Shown here one piece after another: positions 1-7,899 of a stretch of 64,000 bases of DNA. The stretch spans positions 186,001-250,000 of the forward strand of contig NZ_JAFNJU010000001.1 of NCBI RefSeq assembly GCF_017368455.1, in the 5' to 3' direction. Made by a program: the position numbers and the translations under genes. Below the pieces are notes generated by a model that was given only the letters and a program-made list of their open reading frames with translations, was not told where the DNA came from and did no database searches. Position 1 is the stretch's first letter; the number at the start of each line of letters is the position of its first letter. The DNA comes from Proteiniclasticum aestuarii. Its GTDB lineage: Bacteria; Bacillota; Clostridia; Clostridiales; Clostridiaceae.

Positions 1-717
1 AATAATGAGAATGCCATGAAAGCGTCAGAAGCTTATTATGATGAGCTGTCACAGTTAAACAGCGCTGCAATTGAGACAGATCTTCCTGAAACGCCAGATG
101 TGAAGCTGGATGTTCAGCCGGAAGAAGCACCCCCCCTATTCCCCACCGGAAACTTCACCTACACGCCAAATCCGGACAGTGCACTCCTAAAGATCAACCC
201 TGACTATGTTGGCTGGATCAAAATCGATAATACAAAAATCGACTATCCGATTGTAAGAGGTTCGGACAACGAGGAATATCTGGATATCAATTTTGACAGA
301 GAAAAGGATGTTCTGGGTTCCATCTTCATGGACTACAGAAACATCGGGATGGGACTGGATCAGCATACCATAATTTATGGTCATTATACTGAGAGAGGCT
401 ACATGTTCGGTGATCTACGAAAATATCTTGATTCGGAATTTCTGTCCAGTAACGACACCTTCACTATTTCCACCCCCCAGGGAGAAAAAACCTATCAGAT
501 CTTCTCCATGCACATCTCTCCTTCGGAAGGCCCTTTCCTGGAAACGCAATTCAAAGACATTGCTTACACTGATTTTCTCAGCCTGCTGAAAGAAGAGTCC
601 ATCGTAGATAGAGACGTAGTTCTCGATGAAAATCTCGACTTGCTGAGTCTCGTGACTTGCAACTATGCTGTAGAAGATGGTAGACTTTTCATTCACGCAA
701 TAGAAGTACTTCAATGA
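1..717 (+). CDS. Class B sortase, 5'-truncated by window edge
   Basis: Cysteine transpeptidase that attaches secreted proteins to the cell wall or processes surface proteins. The frame is open from base 1, so the N-terminal membrane anchor expected for sortases lies outside the window; the first Met at 16 is probably internal. Visible hallmarks are the catalytic His in IIYGHYT, the Cys in LSLVTCNY and the Arg about 8 residues later in DGRLFIH, in the usual order. The N-terminal part after residue 20 is an acidic, proline-rich linker (LPETPDVKLD, PEEAPPLFP). No sortase substrate with an LPxTG-like or NPQTN-like tail is visible nearby, so its targets are elsewhere. The gene is closed by a strong hairpin terminator. 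Class B assignment is from the overall pattern and is fairly secure. Confidence 0.88.
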   Translation, partial: NNENAMKASEAYYDELSQLNSAAIETDLPETPDVKLDVQPEEAPPLFPTGNFTYTPNPDSALLKINPDYVGWIKIDNTKIDYPIVRGSDNEEYLDINFDREKDVLGSIFMDYRNIGMGLDQHTIIYGHYTERGYMFGDLRKYLDSEFLSSNDTFTISTPQGEKTYQIFSMHISPSEGPFLETQFKDIAYTDFLSLLKEESIVDRDVVLDENLDLLSLVTCNYAVEDGRLFIHAIEVLQ

Positions 718-722
718 AAAAT

Positions 723-753
723 AAAACACCGAAGCGATTCACTTCGGTGTTTT
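723..753 (+). terminator. Intrinsic terminator of the sortase gene
   Basis: A 12-bp perfect stem (723-734 pairing with 742-753) with a 7-nt loop starts 6 bases after the sortase stop and ends in a T-rich stretch. The flanking A and T runs also make it usable on the other strand. Confidence 0.85.
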
Positions 754-793
754 ATTCTATTTCTATTGTATAATACTTCTAGGTAATCCTTTT

Positions 794-837
794 TTTACTT
801 TGATTCGGATTATAAGTATACTAGCATAGGCAGGAGA
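794..837 (+). promoter_or_regulatory. Candidate sigma-A promoter and RBS of the MFS gene
   Basis: TTTACT (794-799), a 17-bp spacer and TATACT (817-822) fit a sigma-A promoter. AGGAGA at 832-837 is the ribosome site 6 nt before the ATG at 844. A second -10-like TATAAT lies at 769-774 just after the terminator, so the exact start is uncertain. Confidence 0.4.
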
Positions 838-843
838 ACACGT

Positions 844-2055
844 ATGAAAAACAGAATGACAACCGCCGGTATGATGACAGCCCGATACGCTCTGATTCAC
901 GGGTCTTACTGGATGGTCTTTGGTGCAACCTATAACTTCATAACTGTATATCTATTATCAAAGAACTTTGTGAGTCATGAGATTGGACTTATTCTCGCCT
1001 TCACAAACATTTTTTCCGCCATTCTACAGCCCCTGGTAGCAGGCTATGCAGATCGCAGCAGAAAAAGCGCACTGAGATATACGACTTCTCTTATGCTGTT
1101 CATCTGTCTGTCGCTATCTTTCATCATGGCAGTTTCACCGGACATCATGTTCGTCACCGCATCACTTTATTTTCTTCTCTTGACCGTGATGCTTACCATA
1201 CACCCCCTGATCAATTCTCTGGGGATGAATTACATCAATGAAGGGATACCACTGAACTTCGGTTTCGCCAGAGGAATGGGCTCCTTGTCCTATGCGATAA
1301 TGTCCTTCGTACTTGGCGCAGCTGTAGAACAGTATGGCACGGATATTCTGCCTTTCGCCTTTATAATCCTCTTCGGTTTCACCTTCGTGTTCACCATCTC
1401 GTTCACTTTGAAAAACAGATCTTCTGAGGATGCGGATGCTTCAGAAAGCGCAGGCACCAGCATTCCATCACATGGTGACATCTCTGCGCTTACCGCAACA
1501 GGCTTCATCCTGAAATATCACCGTTTCTCCTTCTATCTCCTTGGTGTGATTCTAATTTTCATAAGTTTCAACATCATCAATATCTATATGATAAAAATCG
1601 TTCAGAGTGTGGGGGGAAACGAAGCAACCATGGGTAGTGCCTTTGCCATAGCCGCAATACTCGAACTGCCAGTGATGCTCTCCTTCGCTAAGCTCATCAG
1701 TAGATATCATAATACTTCATTACTGAAATTAGCCGGACTGGTTTTTTCTGTGAAGGCATTCATCACACTGATTTCATCCTCTGTCGGGATGATTTTCCTA
1801 GCTCAGTCCTTTCAGATGCTTTCATATGCCATATTCATTCCAGGATCGATTTACTATGTGAATCAGGTGATCGAGAAGAAGGATATGATCAAAGGACAGG
1901 CCTTTACTACTGCAGCGACAACTCTCGGTGGTGTAGGCGGAAGTCTCATCGGTGGATGGATCTTATCTGCCGCAACGGTCAAACTCATGCTAATTGTCGG
2001 ACTTGGCATTTCTTTGGCCGGAAGCCTGATTCTTCTGATAACCATTGAAAAGTGA
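844..2055 (+). CDS. MFS transporter, 12-TM
   Basis: A 403-residue membrane protein with about twelve hydrophobic helices and a hydrophilic central loop near residues 190-215 (SSEDADASESAGTS), the usual split between the two six-helix halves of a major facilitator. The loop after helix 2 carries GYADRSRKSALRY, a variant of the MFS motif A (GxxxDRxxR). The overall look matches the MFS_1-like/nucleoside-proton-symporter branch, but the substrate cannot be told from sequence. It is a single-gene unit after the sortase terminator, and no adjacent enzyme points to a substrate. Confidence 0.8.
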   Translation: MKNRMTTAGMMTARYALIHGSYWMVFGATYNFITVYLLSKNFVSHEIGLILAFTNIFSAILQPLVAGYADRSRKSALRYTTSLMLFICLSLSFIMAVSPDIMFVTASLYFLLLTVMLTIHPLINSLGMNYINEGIPLNFGFARGMGSLSYAIMSFVLGAAVEQYGTDILPFAFIILFGFTFVFTISFTLKNRSSEDADASESAGTSIPSHGDISALTATGFILKYHRFSFYLLGVILIFISFNIINIYMIKIVQSVGGNEATMGSAFAIAAILELPVMLSFAKLISRYHNTSLLKLAGLVFSVKAFITLISSSVGMIFLAQSFQMLSYAIFIPGSIYYVNQVIEKKDMIKGQAFTTAATTLGGVGGSLIGGWILSAATVKLMLIVGLGISLAGSLILLITIEK

Positions 2056-2324
2056 GATCACCGACACCTTAAGCATCTGTGATGATTAGCAAACAACTGT
2101 TATGCATTTCACTAAAGACACCTTGATTTCATAGCGAAAGATGATAATATAGAGATTGAGATATTTATAATATTACTTAGTAAATCAAAGAAATATGATA
2201 AACCAATTCAGAATATCAGCTTATTTCTTAATAATTTATTAAGTTGTGTTAAGAATATCTACAATAAGCATACAGTTGTGCGTCTATGGCGGCAACCAGT
2301 AGCATATCAAAGGAGAATGACAAA
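2056..2324 (+). other. AT-rich intergenic region with a 17-bp palindrome
   Basis: This is the upstream region of the lipoprotein gene. A perfect palindrome lies at 2227-2243 (arms CTTAATAA / TTATTAAG around a central T). A TACAAT hexamer follows at 2261-2266, the best -10 candidate, without a convincing -35. No clear terminator for the MFS gene was seen. Confidence 0.4.
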
Positions 2325-2876
2325 ATGAACAAAAAACTTACCGTTTTAATCATCTCTGCAATGGCAGTACTTTTCGCAGTAGGTTGTACAACCGAAGAGC
2401 AGACTCCAGAAACTCCAGCTGAAACCCCTGTTGAAACACCAGCGGAAACTCCTGCTGAAACACCAGAGGAAACCCCTGCTGAGACTCCAGAGGAATCAGA
2501 AATTGCAGTCACATCACTTCTTGAAAGCAGAGAACTCACCGACGAAGAGCAGAACAGTCTTGAAAAAGTAGTTCGTTTCATGAGAACAGTTGATGACACG
2601 GTCCAGGTGGCACTATTCGAAATGACTGAAATTGAGGGTGGTTTCAACATGGAACTGGTACTCAAGAACAATTTCGCCGATACCACTGTAGTGGAAGAAG
2701 GAACAATAATCTCCGTTTTAAATCAGGAGCAGGAAGCAATTGAAGTCACACTGCCAATGGACATTGAAATTGAGCCAAATGCAGGCGTCCTTTTTGAAAC
2801 AGAAGTTAAAACTGATCTTCTGTCATCAAGAAGCGATGTATACTTTATAGAATTCAAAGCTGAAGAAGCTGAATAA
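2325..2876 (+). CDS. Lipoprotein with Thr-Pro-Glu linker
   Basis: A secreted, lipid-anchored protein of unknown function (183 aa). The start at 2325 is preferred to an in-frame ATG at 2286: AAGGAG lies just before it, and it places a classical lipoprotein signal (NKKLTVLIISAMAVLFAVGC) at the N-terminus with the lipobox Cys at residue 21. Residues 25-60 are a low-complexity linker of repeated ETPA/ETPE units, as in surface proteins that must cross the wall. The remaining 120 residues are acidic and look beta-rich (alternating hydrophobics such as VQVALFEM and FNMELVLK); I do not recognise the domain. The C-terminal KAEEAE and stop codon lie in the first copy of a 24-bp tandem repeat. Single-gene unit ended by a strong terminator. 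Confidence 0.85.
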   Translation: MNKKLTVLIISAMAVLFAVGCTTEEQTPETPAETPVETPAETPAETPEETPAETPEESEIAVTSLLESRELTDEEQNSLEKVVRFMRTVDDTVQVALFEMTEIEGGFNMELVLKNNFADTTVVEEGTIISVLNQEQEAIEVTLPMDIEIEPNAGVLFETEVKTDLLSSRSDVYFIEFKAEEAE

Positions 2877-2928
2877 ATCCAAGCTGAAGAAGCTGAATAA
2901 ATCCAAGCTGAAGAAGCTGAATAAATCC
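2857..2928 (+). repeat. Three perfect tandem copies of a 24-bp unit across the stop codon
   Basis: Copies at 2857-2880, 2881-2904 and 2905-2928 are identical. Each contains the end of the coding frame and its TAA. As 24 is a multiple of three, the frame is kept, so the gene carries three consecutive in-frame TAA stops 24 nt apart; the first ends the protein. A partial fourth copy (AAG) follows. Confidence 0.97.
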
Positions 2929-2934
2929 AAGTAG

Positions 2935-2986
2935 AAAACCTTGACCACTCTGCAGTATCCATGCTGCAGATGGTCAAGGTTTTTTC
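2935..2986 (+). terminator. Intrinsic terminator of the lipoprotein gene
   Basis: Outer stem from AAAACCTTGACCA at 2935-2947, pairing with 2971-2983, plus an inner stem TCTGCAG / CTGCAGA, followed by a T run. It sits between convergent genes. Confidence 0.88.
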
Positions 2987-3010
2987 TGTTCTGATTCAGT
3001 TTCAAGTGGA

Positions 3011-3463
3011 TTAATGAACCGCCCAATCCGGCAGATTCCTGGTGTTCACTCCTGTAGCCCTTCCTACGGTTCCGCCAAGTCTTCTCCATACATAGTTGTG
3101 GTCACGGTGCGCCCTGCTGAAATCACCGTTTTTCCATCTCTCCAGTATTTCGTATAATTCTTCTTTTATTGCATCCTGTCCTTCTACTCCAGCCAGTTCA
3201 CTGTACAGCTTGTCAATATTCTCGAGTGTCAGATCTCGATATCCCCACTTTTCATCTGCAATCACCACATTATGAGACATATGATGAATATCAGTATAGA
3301 TGGAGACCAGGTCTTTGTCTTCTCGCCGACTGATCTCTGAGCTGCTCTCTACAATGGATGTCGTGATGCGCTCAATGGCAGGTTTGTAGTTGTTCACGAT
3401 CCAGATGCCAGAAAAAAGAATCAGCGCTATCAGGAAGACATATAATCTGTTTCTATTACTCAT
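3011..3463 (-). CDS. Membrane-anchored small protein, DUF6241-like
   Basis: A 150-residue protein with one N-terminal membrane helix (residues 6-24, LYVFLIALILFSGIWIVNN) and an extracytoplasmic remainder. The conserved-looking core (HHMSHNVVIADEKWGYRDLT, then IDKLYSELAG and a C-terminal WRRLGGTVGRATG) resembles DUF6241, a family of Firmicute proteins of unknown function; I place it there from memory. GGAGG lies 6 nt before the ATG. That SD is one arm of a 20-bp hairpin which probably begins at the 5' end of the mRNA (separate entry). Single gene, convergent with the lipoprotein gene. Confidence 0.75.
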   Translation of the reverse strand: MSNRNRLYVFLIALILFSGIWIVNNYKPAIERITTSIVESSSEISRREDKDLVSIYTDIHHMSHNVVIADEKWGYRDLTLENIDKLYSELAGVEGQDAIKEELYEILERWKNGDFSRAHRDHNYVWRRLGGTVGRATGVNTRNLPDWAVH

Positions 3464-3469
3464 TCAATC

Positions 3470-3534
3470 CCTCCAAAATATCCTTATATCTATTGTAACA
3501 TATATATAAGGATATTTCGGAGGTTGTTATTATA
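3470..3534 (-). promoter_or_regulatory. 5'-UTR hairpin masking the Shine-Dalgarno site, with -10 box
   Basis: Two 20-nt arms (3470-3489 and 3504-3523, loop 14 nt) are fully complementary in the minus-strand RNA, with one G-U wobble that would be an A-C mismatch in plus-strand RNA. The 3' arm contains the GGAGG of the 3463 gene; the 5' arm contains the matching CCTCC. A TATAAT at 3529-3534 predicts a transcript start near 3522, the first base of the hairpin. Translation would need the stem to open. No good -35 box was seen. Confidence 0.6.
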
Positions 3535-3622
3535 TCTTTACAATAAGTTGTCGTATTTCGATCATAGTGGTTCCGATTTTCAGTAAACACCGGTCTGCCA
3601 CTTTCTTGCATGCATAAAAATA

Positions 3623-3667
3623 CTCCCCGTTGAGACAGAATGCCAATGTTCAATCTGCTACAGGGAG
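3623..3667 (-). terminator. Possible terminator of the two-component operon
   Basis: Eight-bp stem (3660-3667 with 3623-3630, one G-U) around a long loop, followed on the minus strand by TATTTTTATG. It sits 25 bases after the kinase stop codon. The long loop makes this moderate evidence. Confidence 0.45.
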
Positions 3668-3691
3668 AGCACTTTATGCTGTAGTTATTAC

Positions 3692-5386
3692 TTATTCTAG
3701 ACTTCTTATTGGAATGAGGATTGTAAATCTGGTTCCCACTCCAATTTCTGAAACCACATCGATTGTCCCCCCCATGGAAAGGACAATATGCTTGACAATG
3801 GCCAGACCTAGTCCTGTCCCTCCCATAGCGCGATCTCTCGCTTTATCCACTCTGTAAAAGCGTTCAAAAATTCGACTAATGTGTTTTTCAGGAATTCCTA
3901 CACCTGTATCTTCGATCACAAGACGTAGATTGTTCTCCTGTTTATCCAATTGAATCCGGACTTCACCGGATTCTTTTGTGTATTTGATCGCGTTATCCAC
4001 GAGATTCAGGATCAGCTGCTTGTAATTATCCCGATCACCATAAAGTAAAATCGGTTCTTTCTGTGTAAGATTCAGTGTGATGTTTTTCGATTCCGCTTTA
4101 GGCAGAAGCAGATGATACACCTGTTCTGTTTCCTTTGCCACATCAATTTCCTCATGTTTAGCGGTTTTGGTCTGTTCGATGGTGGATAAGGTCAGTATAT
4201 CGTTGATGAGCCTGGTCAGACGCTCACTTTCATCATTGATGATATCCAGAAACTTGTTTCGGGTTTCATCATCCTTCACAAACTTCAGCGTCTCGGAGAA
4301 TCCTTTGATGGATGTCAATGGCGTTTTCAGTTCATGAGATACATTCGCAACAAACTGACTTCTCATTTTTTCCAGCTTCTTAAGGTCGGTAATATCTTCC
4401 AACACTACTACTGTACCAACCTTCGTAACGCGTTCGCCGTATATTTCCGCTGATTTGATGCGAATGTCTTTTCTTATGGGCTTTTCGATACGGACTTCAA
4501 CCGCATCTTTTTCAGTTTCAAGCATGAATATCAGCTCTCTCAGCTCTTTGATGTCATATATGTTCTTTCCGATGACATCGCCAAAAATGCCGAAAAGTTC
4601 TTTGCAGAAAGGATTGATCATAATGATGTGATCCTGATTATCATATGCGAATACGCCGGAATTCATGCTTTTCAATATGGCTTCCAGTCGATTCTGCTTC
4701 TCCTGATTTTCCAGAAATGTATTCTCCAGGCGCTCAGCCATGTTATTGAAATTCATGCCCAGCTTGCCCAGCTCAGCATCTCTTCGAATGCTGACCCTTC
4801 TTGTATACTCCCCATTGGCAATCCGCTCTGTGGCAAATGTCATTTCATTGATGGGCTCAATCAGGTAATTGGAAATCCTCTGGGCCAGGAAATAAGCCAG
4901 TATGATTACAAGAACAAAGGCCACCGCCATATACTTGGTAAACTGGTTCCCCAGGTCCAGAGATCCTGATTCCATAGAACTTCTGATGAATCTGCCGTCA
5001 GGAAGCAGCGTCGCAAAGTACACCATCTGAATACCCAGAGATTCAGAGACTCTGACATCGGAACCTGTTCCATAAGAAAATGCATCTACAATCTCTTTTC
5101 TGAGCAGATGATTTTCAAAAGTCTCCTTTCCCGATGAATCAAATATCACATTCCCTCTCTCGTCAATCAGCGTCATACGAAAGGATTCATTCGCACTTCT
5201 AAGCAACACAATGGGATCAATCCCTGTCGCTTCCATATAATTGATAAGCACTTCATTGTTTGTTTCAAGCTTTTCAGAAACAAGTTCCAGTTTCTGAAGG
5301 TTTGAAATGATGAGAAATGCTGACGTAAGAAAGAACATCGCCACAATGATGCTTGCCAGAAAAGTAGTTATGATTCTTCTACTCAT
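3692..5386 (-). CDS. phoR: Sensor histidine kinase, PhoR/WalK type
   Basis: Membrane sensor kinase, 564 aa. Visible order: TM1 (residues 7-28), an extracytoplasmic sensor segment (about 30-150), TM2 (152-170, AVAFVLVIILAYFLAQRI), HAMP linker (171-225), a PAS domain (about 235-340), the dimerisation domain with phospho-acceptor His351 in FVANVSHELKTPLTS, and the ATPase domain with N box (LVDNAIKYT), G1 (DTGVGIP) and G2 (GGTGLGLAI). All catalytic boxes are intact. The start codon overlaps the regulator stop in ATGA, so the pair is translationally coupled. The architecture fits PhoR of phosphate regulation; WalK is the alternative, but no walHIJ genes or phosphate transporter lie alongside, so the signal is unknown. 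Confidence 0.85.
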   Translation of the reverse strand: MSRRIITTFLASIIVAMFFLTSAFLIISNLQKLELVSEKLETNNEVLINYMEATGIDPIVLLRSANESFRMTLIDERGNVIFDSSGKETFENHLLRKEIVDAFSYGTGSDVRVSESLGIQMVYFATLLPDGRFIRSSMESGSLDLGNQFTKYMAVAFVLVIILAYFLAQRISNYLIEPINEMTFATERIANGEYTRRVSIRRDAELGKLGMNFNNMAERLENTFLENQEKQNRLEAILKSMNSGVFAYDNQDHIIMINPFCKELFGIFGDVIGKNIYDIKELRELIFMLETEKDAVEVRIEKPIRKDIRIKSAEIYGERVTKVGTVVVLEDITDLKKLEKMRSQFVANVSHELKTPLTSIKGFSETLKFVKDDETRNKFLDIINDESERLTRLINDILTLSTIEQTKTAKHEEIDVAKETEQVYHLLLPKAESKNITLNLTQKEPILLYGDRDNYKQLILNLVDNAIKYTKESGEVRIQLDKQENNLRLVIEDTGVGIPEKHISRIFERFYRVDKARDRAMGGTGLGLAIVKHIVLSMGGTIDVVSEIGVGTRFTILIPIRSLE

Positions 5387-6084
5387 AGTTCCAGATCATT
5401 GAACCGATATCCGATTCCCCTCACGGTTTCTATATAAACCGGATTTTTATCATCATCTTCCAGTTTCTGTCTTAAATGTCTGATATGGACATCCACAGTT
5501 CTTGTTTCTCCGACATATTCGTAGCCCCAGATTTTATCCAGTAGTAGATCCCTCTTCAGAACCTTACCCCGATTCTTGATCAGAATATCAAGGAGTTCAT
5601 ATTCCTTTAAAGTCAGATCCACCTTCACATTATTCTTTGTCACCAGATGCTTGTCATAATCAATTGTCACATCGGAAAAGGAGAATACGGAAGTCTCTTC
5701 AAGTTCAGAACCGGTTCTTCTCAGAACTGCTTTGATACGGGCCAGAAGCTCCCTTACAGAGAATGGTTTTGTGATGTAGTCATCTGCTCCTAACTCCAGC
5801 CCTAATATTTTATCGATTTCTTCGGATTTTGCTGTAAGCATGATGATCGGAATGTGTTTTGTTGTGTCATCTTTTCTCAGTTTTCTGCATACTTCGAGTC
5901 CATCCATCATAGGAAGCATGACGTCCAGTAAAATCAGGGTTGGTTTTTCATTTTTTGCTGCTTTGATTCCATCAACTCCATTATAAGCCTCAACCGCATC
6001 ATACCCTGCATTTTCAAGGTTATACCGAATAAGCTCCACAATGTGTTCTTCATCATCAATAATCAGTACTTTATCCTTTGTCAT
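5383..6084 (-). CDS. phoP: OmpR/PhoB-family response regulator
   Basis: DNA-binding regulator partner of the adjacent kinase, 233 aa. The receiver domain (residues 3-120) has the acidic pair in IIDDEEH, phospho-acceptor Asp54 in LILLDVMLP and the conserved Lys in DDYITKPFS. A winged-helix domain follows (about 135-230: LTLKEYELLDIL, RTVDVHIRHLRQKL, ETVRGIGYRF). The start at 6084 is chosen over an in-frame ATG at 6117 because GGAGG lies 6 nt before it and the protein then begins directly at the receiver domain. The regulon is probably phosphate or envelope stress by family; nothing here decides. Confidence 0.88.
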   Translation of the reverse strand: MTKDKVLIIDDEEHIVELIRYNLENAGYDAVEAYNGVDGIKAAKNEKPTLILLDVMLPMMDGLEVCRKLRKDDTTKHIPIIMLTAKSEEIDKILGLELGADDYITKPFSVRELLARIKAVLRRTGSELEETSVFSFSDVTIDYDKHLVTKNNVKVDLTLKEYELLDILIKNRGKVLKRDLLLDKIWGYEYVGETRTVDVHIRHLRQKLEDDDKNPVYIETVRGIGYRFNDLEL

Positions 6085-6281
6085 AAGATCCTCCACTTGC
6101 TTTCTTTTCTCTTTCATTTAACCATAAAGACAAATTCATTACAATTGAATAACTCCCAATTTACCTAGAATTAACGCGAATCTCCCCAGTCCATAAACCC
6201 AGAGCTGTCTGGATTAAGCCACATAACAAAAAGTGCCACATATCCTCATTTCTGATTCTATATCGCACATCGTTGTTTATG

Positions 6282-6773
6282 TTATAGTTTCTTGTTGTTC
6301 TTTTTTGATTCGGTCACTTTTTCATTTCCCATCAGATTCTTAATTTCAGTCAGGAAAGTATTGATGTCTTTAAACTGTCTGTATACTGAAGCAAACCTGA
6401 CATAAGCCACTTCGTCCACTTCCTTCAAACGGTCCATGACCATTTCACCGATTTCTTCGGATGAGATCTCTGAGATCATACTGTTGGAAATAGTTCTTTC
6501 AATGTCTGAAGCAATTTCTTCGATCTGAAATCTCGAAACGGGTCTTTTCTGGCATGCTCTAATAAGCCCTACGATAATTTTATTTTTATCGAAGTTCTCG
6601 CGACTATCATCTTTCTTCACAACTAAAATCGGGATATCTTCCACTTTCTCAAATGTGGTATATCTCTTACCGCAGGATAGGCATTCACGCCTTCTCCTAA
6701 TCGCAGAATTATCTTCAATTGCCCTTGAATCGATGACCTTACTCTCCGGAAAAGTACAAAACGGGCATTTCAT
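6282..6773 (-). CDS. nrdR: Transcriptional repressor NrdR
   Basis: ATP/dATP-sensing repressor of ribonucleotide reductase genes, 163 aa. The N-terminal zinc ribbon has Cys3, Cys6, Cys31 and Cys34 (MKCPFC ... ECLSCG), followed by the Arg-rich IRRRRE and the ATP-cone domain (about 50-140). Length and layout are typical, with a slightly longer Lys/Asn-rich tail. GAGGTG precedes the ATG; the gene follows ftsZ by 14 nt and is probably co-transcribed. No ribonucleotide reductase gene is in the window. In spore-forming clostridia spoIIGA, sigE and sigG usually separate ftsZ from nrdR; they are missing here. Confidence 0.95.
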   Translation of the reverse strand: MKCPFCTFPESKVIDSRAIEDNSAIRRRRECLSCGKRYTTFEKVEDIPILVVKKDDSRENFDKNKIIVGLIRACQKRPVSRFQIEEIASDIERTISNSMISEISSEEIGEMVMDRLKEVDEVAYVRFASVYRQFKDINTFLTEIKNLMGNEKVTESKKNNKKL

Positions 6774-6787
6774 GGGCTACACCTCAA

Positions 6788-7885
6788 TTACTTATTGTAT
6801 CTGTTTCTGAGAAATGCTGGAATTTCAAGCTGGTCTTCAGCGGTCTCCAGTTCCTTGTTTACCGCTTCTGATTCCTGCTTGACTTCTTCCTTCACTTCAG
6901 CCTTCTTCTCTTCTTCTCTGCTATAGACCTTGACTTCATCAAAACCTGTTGCAATCACTGTGATCTTGATTTCATCCTTCAGCTTCGGATCGATTACAGC
7001 ACCGAAGATGATGTTCGCATCTGGATCCGCAGCATCCTTGACCACTTCAGCTGCTTCATTGATTTCAAGCAGAGACAGATCATCTCCACCTGTCACATTA
7101 AGAAGAATACCGGTTGCTCCATCGATCTTTGTTTCCAGCAGCGGCGAAGAAATCGCCTGCTTCACTGCATCAACGGCTTTGTTTTCACCCTTTCCATAAC
7201 CGACACCCATATGCGCCAGTCCCTTATTCAGCATAATTGTTCTCACATCATTGAAGTCAAGGTTAACAAGACCATTTTCAGTGATCAGGTCGGTAATACC
7301 CTGGACACCTTGTCTCAGAACATCATCCGCTTTATTGAAAGCTTCCTTGAATGTGGTTCTTTTATCCACAATCATAAGCAGTCTTTCATTTGGAATCGTA
7401 ACCAGGGAATCCACTTTCTCTTTCAGTTTCTGAATACCTACATCGGCATTCTTCATCCTGGTCTTACCTTCAAAGTTAAAAGGCTTTGTCACAACACCGA
7501 CGGTGAGAATACCCATGGATCTCGCTATATCAGCAACAACCGGTGTTGCACCTGTACCAGTACCACCACCCATTCCCGCGGTGATGAAAACCATATCGGC
7601 TCCTTTTAGTGCTGCCATGATTTCTTCTTTTGACTCTTCTGCAGCTTTTTCTCCAATCTCCGGATTTGCACCTGCACCTAGTCCTTTTGTGAGTTTTTCA
7701 CCAATCTGAATTTTATGAGTGGCATTGGACTGTAGAAGCGCCTGTTTATCTGTGTTAATCGAGATAAAGTCCACATCTCCTAGTCCTTCTGTAATCATTC
7801 TATTGACAGCGTTGTTTCCACCGCCGCCACAACCTACTACTTTAATCTCTGCTGGGCCCTGAATCTGAAAATCAAAATCTAACAC
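6788..7885 (-). CDS. ftsZ: Cell division GTPase FtsZ
   Basis: Tubulin-like GTPase that forms the Z ring, 365 aa. Visible: N-terminal [13 protein letters not shown] nucleotide loop, the tubulin signature [10 protein letters not shown] (about 105-114), the T7 region, and a variable acidic linker (about 315-350) ending in the conserved C-terminal peptide [11 protein letters not shown] that binds FtsA and other partners. The start is a GTG at 7885 after an AGGGGG ribosome site. It directly follows ftsA (14-nt gap), the usual division pair. Confidence 0.97.
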   Translation of the reverse strand: MLDFDFQIQGPAEIKVVGCGGGGNNAVNRMITEGLGDVDFISINTDKQALLQSNATHKIQIGEKLTKGLGAGANPEIGEKAAEESKEEIMAALKGADMVFITAGMGGGTGTGATPVVADIARSMGILTVGVVTKPFNFEGKTRMKNADVGIQKLKEKVDSLVTIPNERLLMIVDKRTTFKEAFNKADDVLRQGVQGITDLITENGLVNLDFNDVRTIMLNKGLAHMGVGYGKGENKAVDAVKQAISSPLLETKIDGATGILLNVTGGDDLSLLEINEAAEVVKDAADPDANIIFGAVIDPKLKDEIKITVIATGFDEVKVYSREEEKKAEVKEEVKQESEAVNKELETAEDQLEIPAFLRNRYNK

Positions 7886-7899
7886 GATTTAATTCCCCC

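Noticed and set aside
2249-2686. Reverse-strand frame with GVSAGVSTGVSAGVS repeats
   Set aside because: It is the antisense shadow of the ETPA repeat in the lipoprotein gene; no ribosome site, and it overlaps a well-supported gene.
2857-2928. CRISPR-like array
   Set aside because: The three repeats are directly adjacent without spacers and are only 24 bp; a simple tandem duplication.
6118-6281. Pho-box or NrdR-box upstream of the two-component genes
   Set aside because: AT-rich half-sites are present but no regularly spaced repeats matching either consensus; not enough to claim a site.
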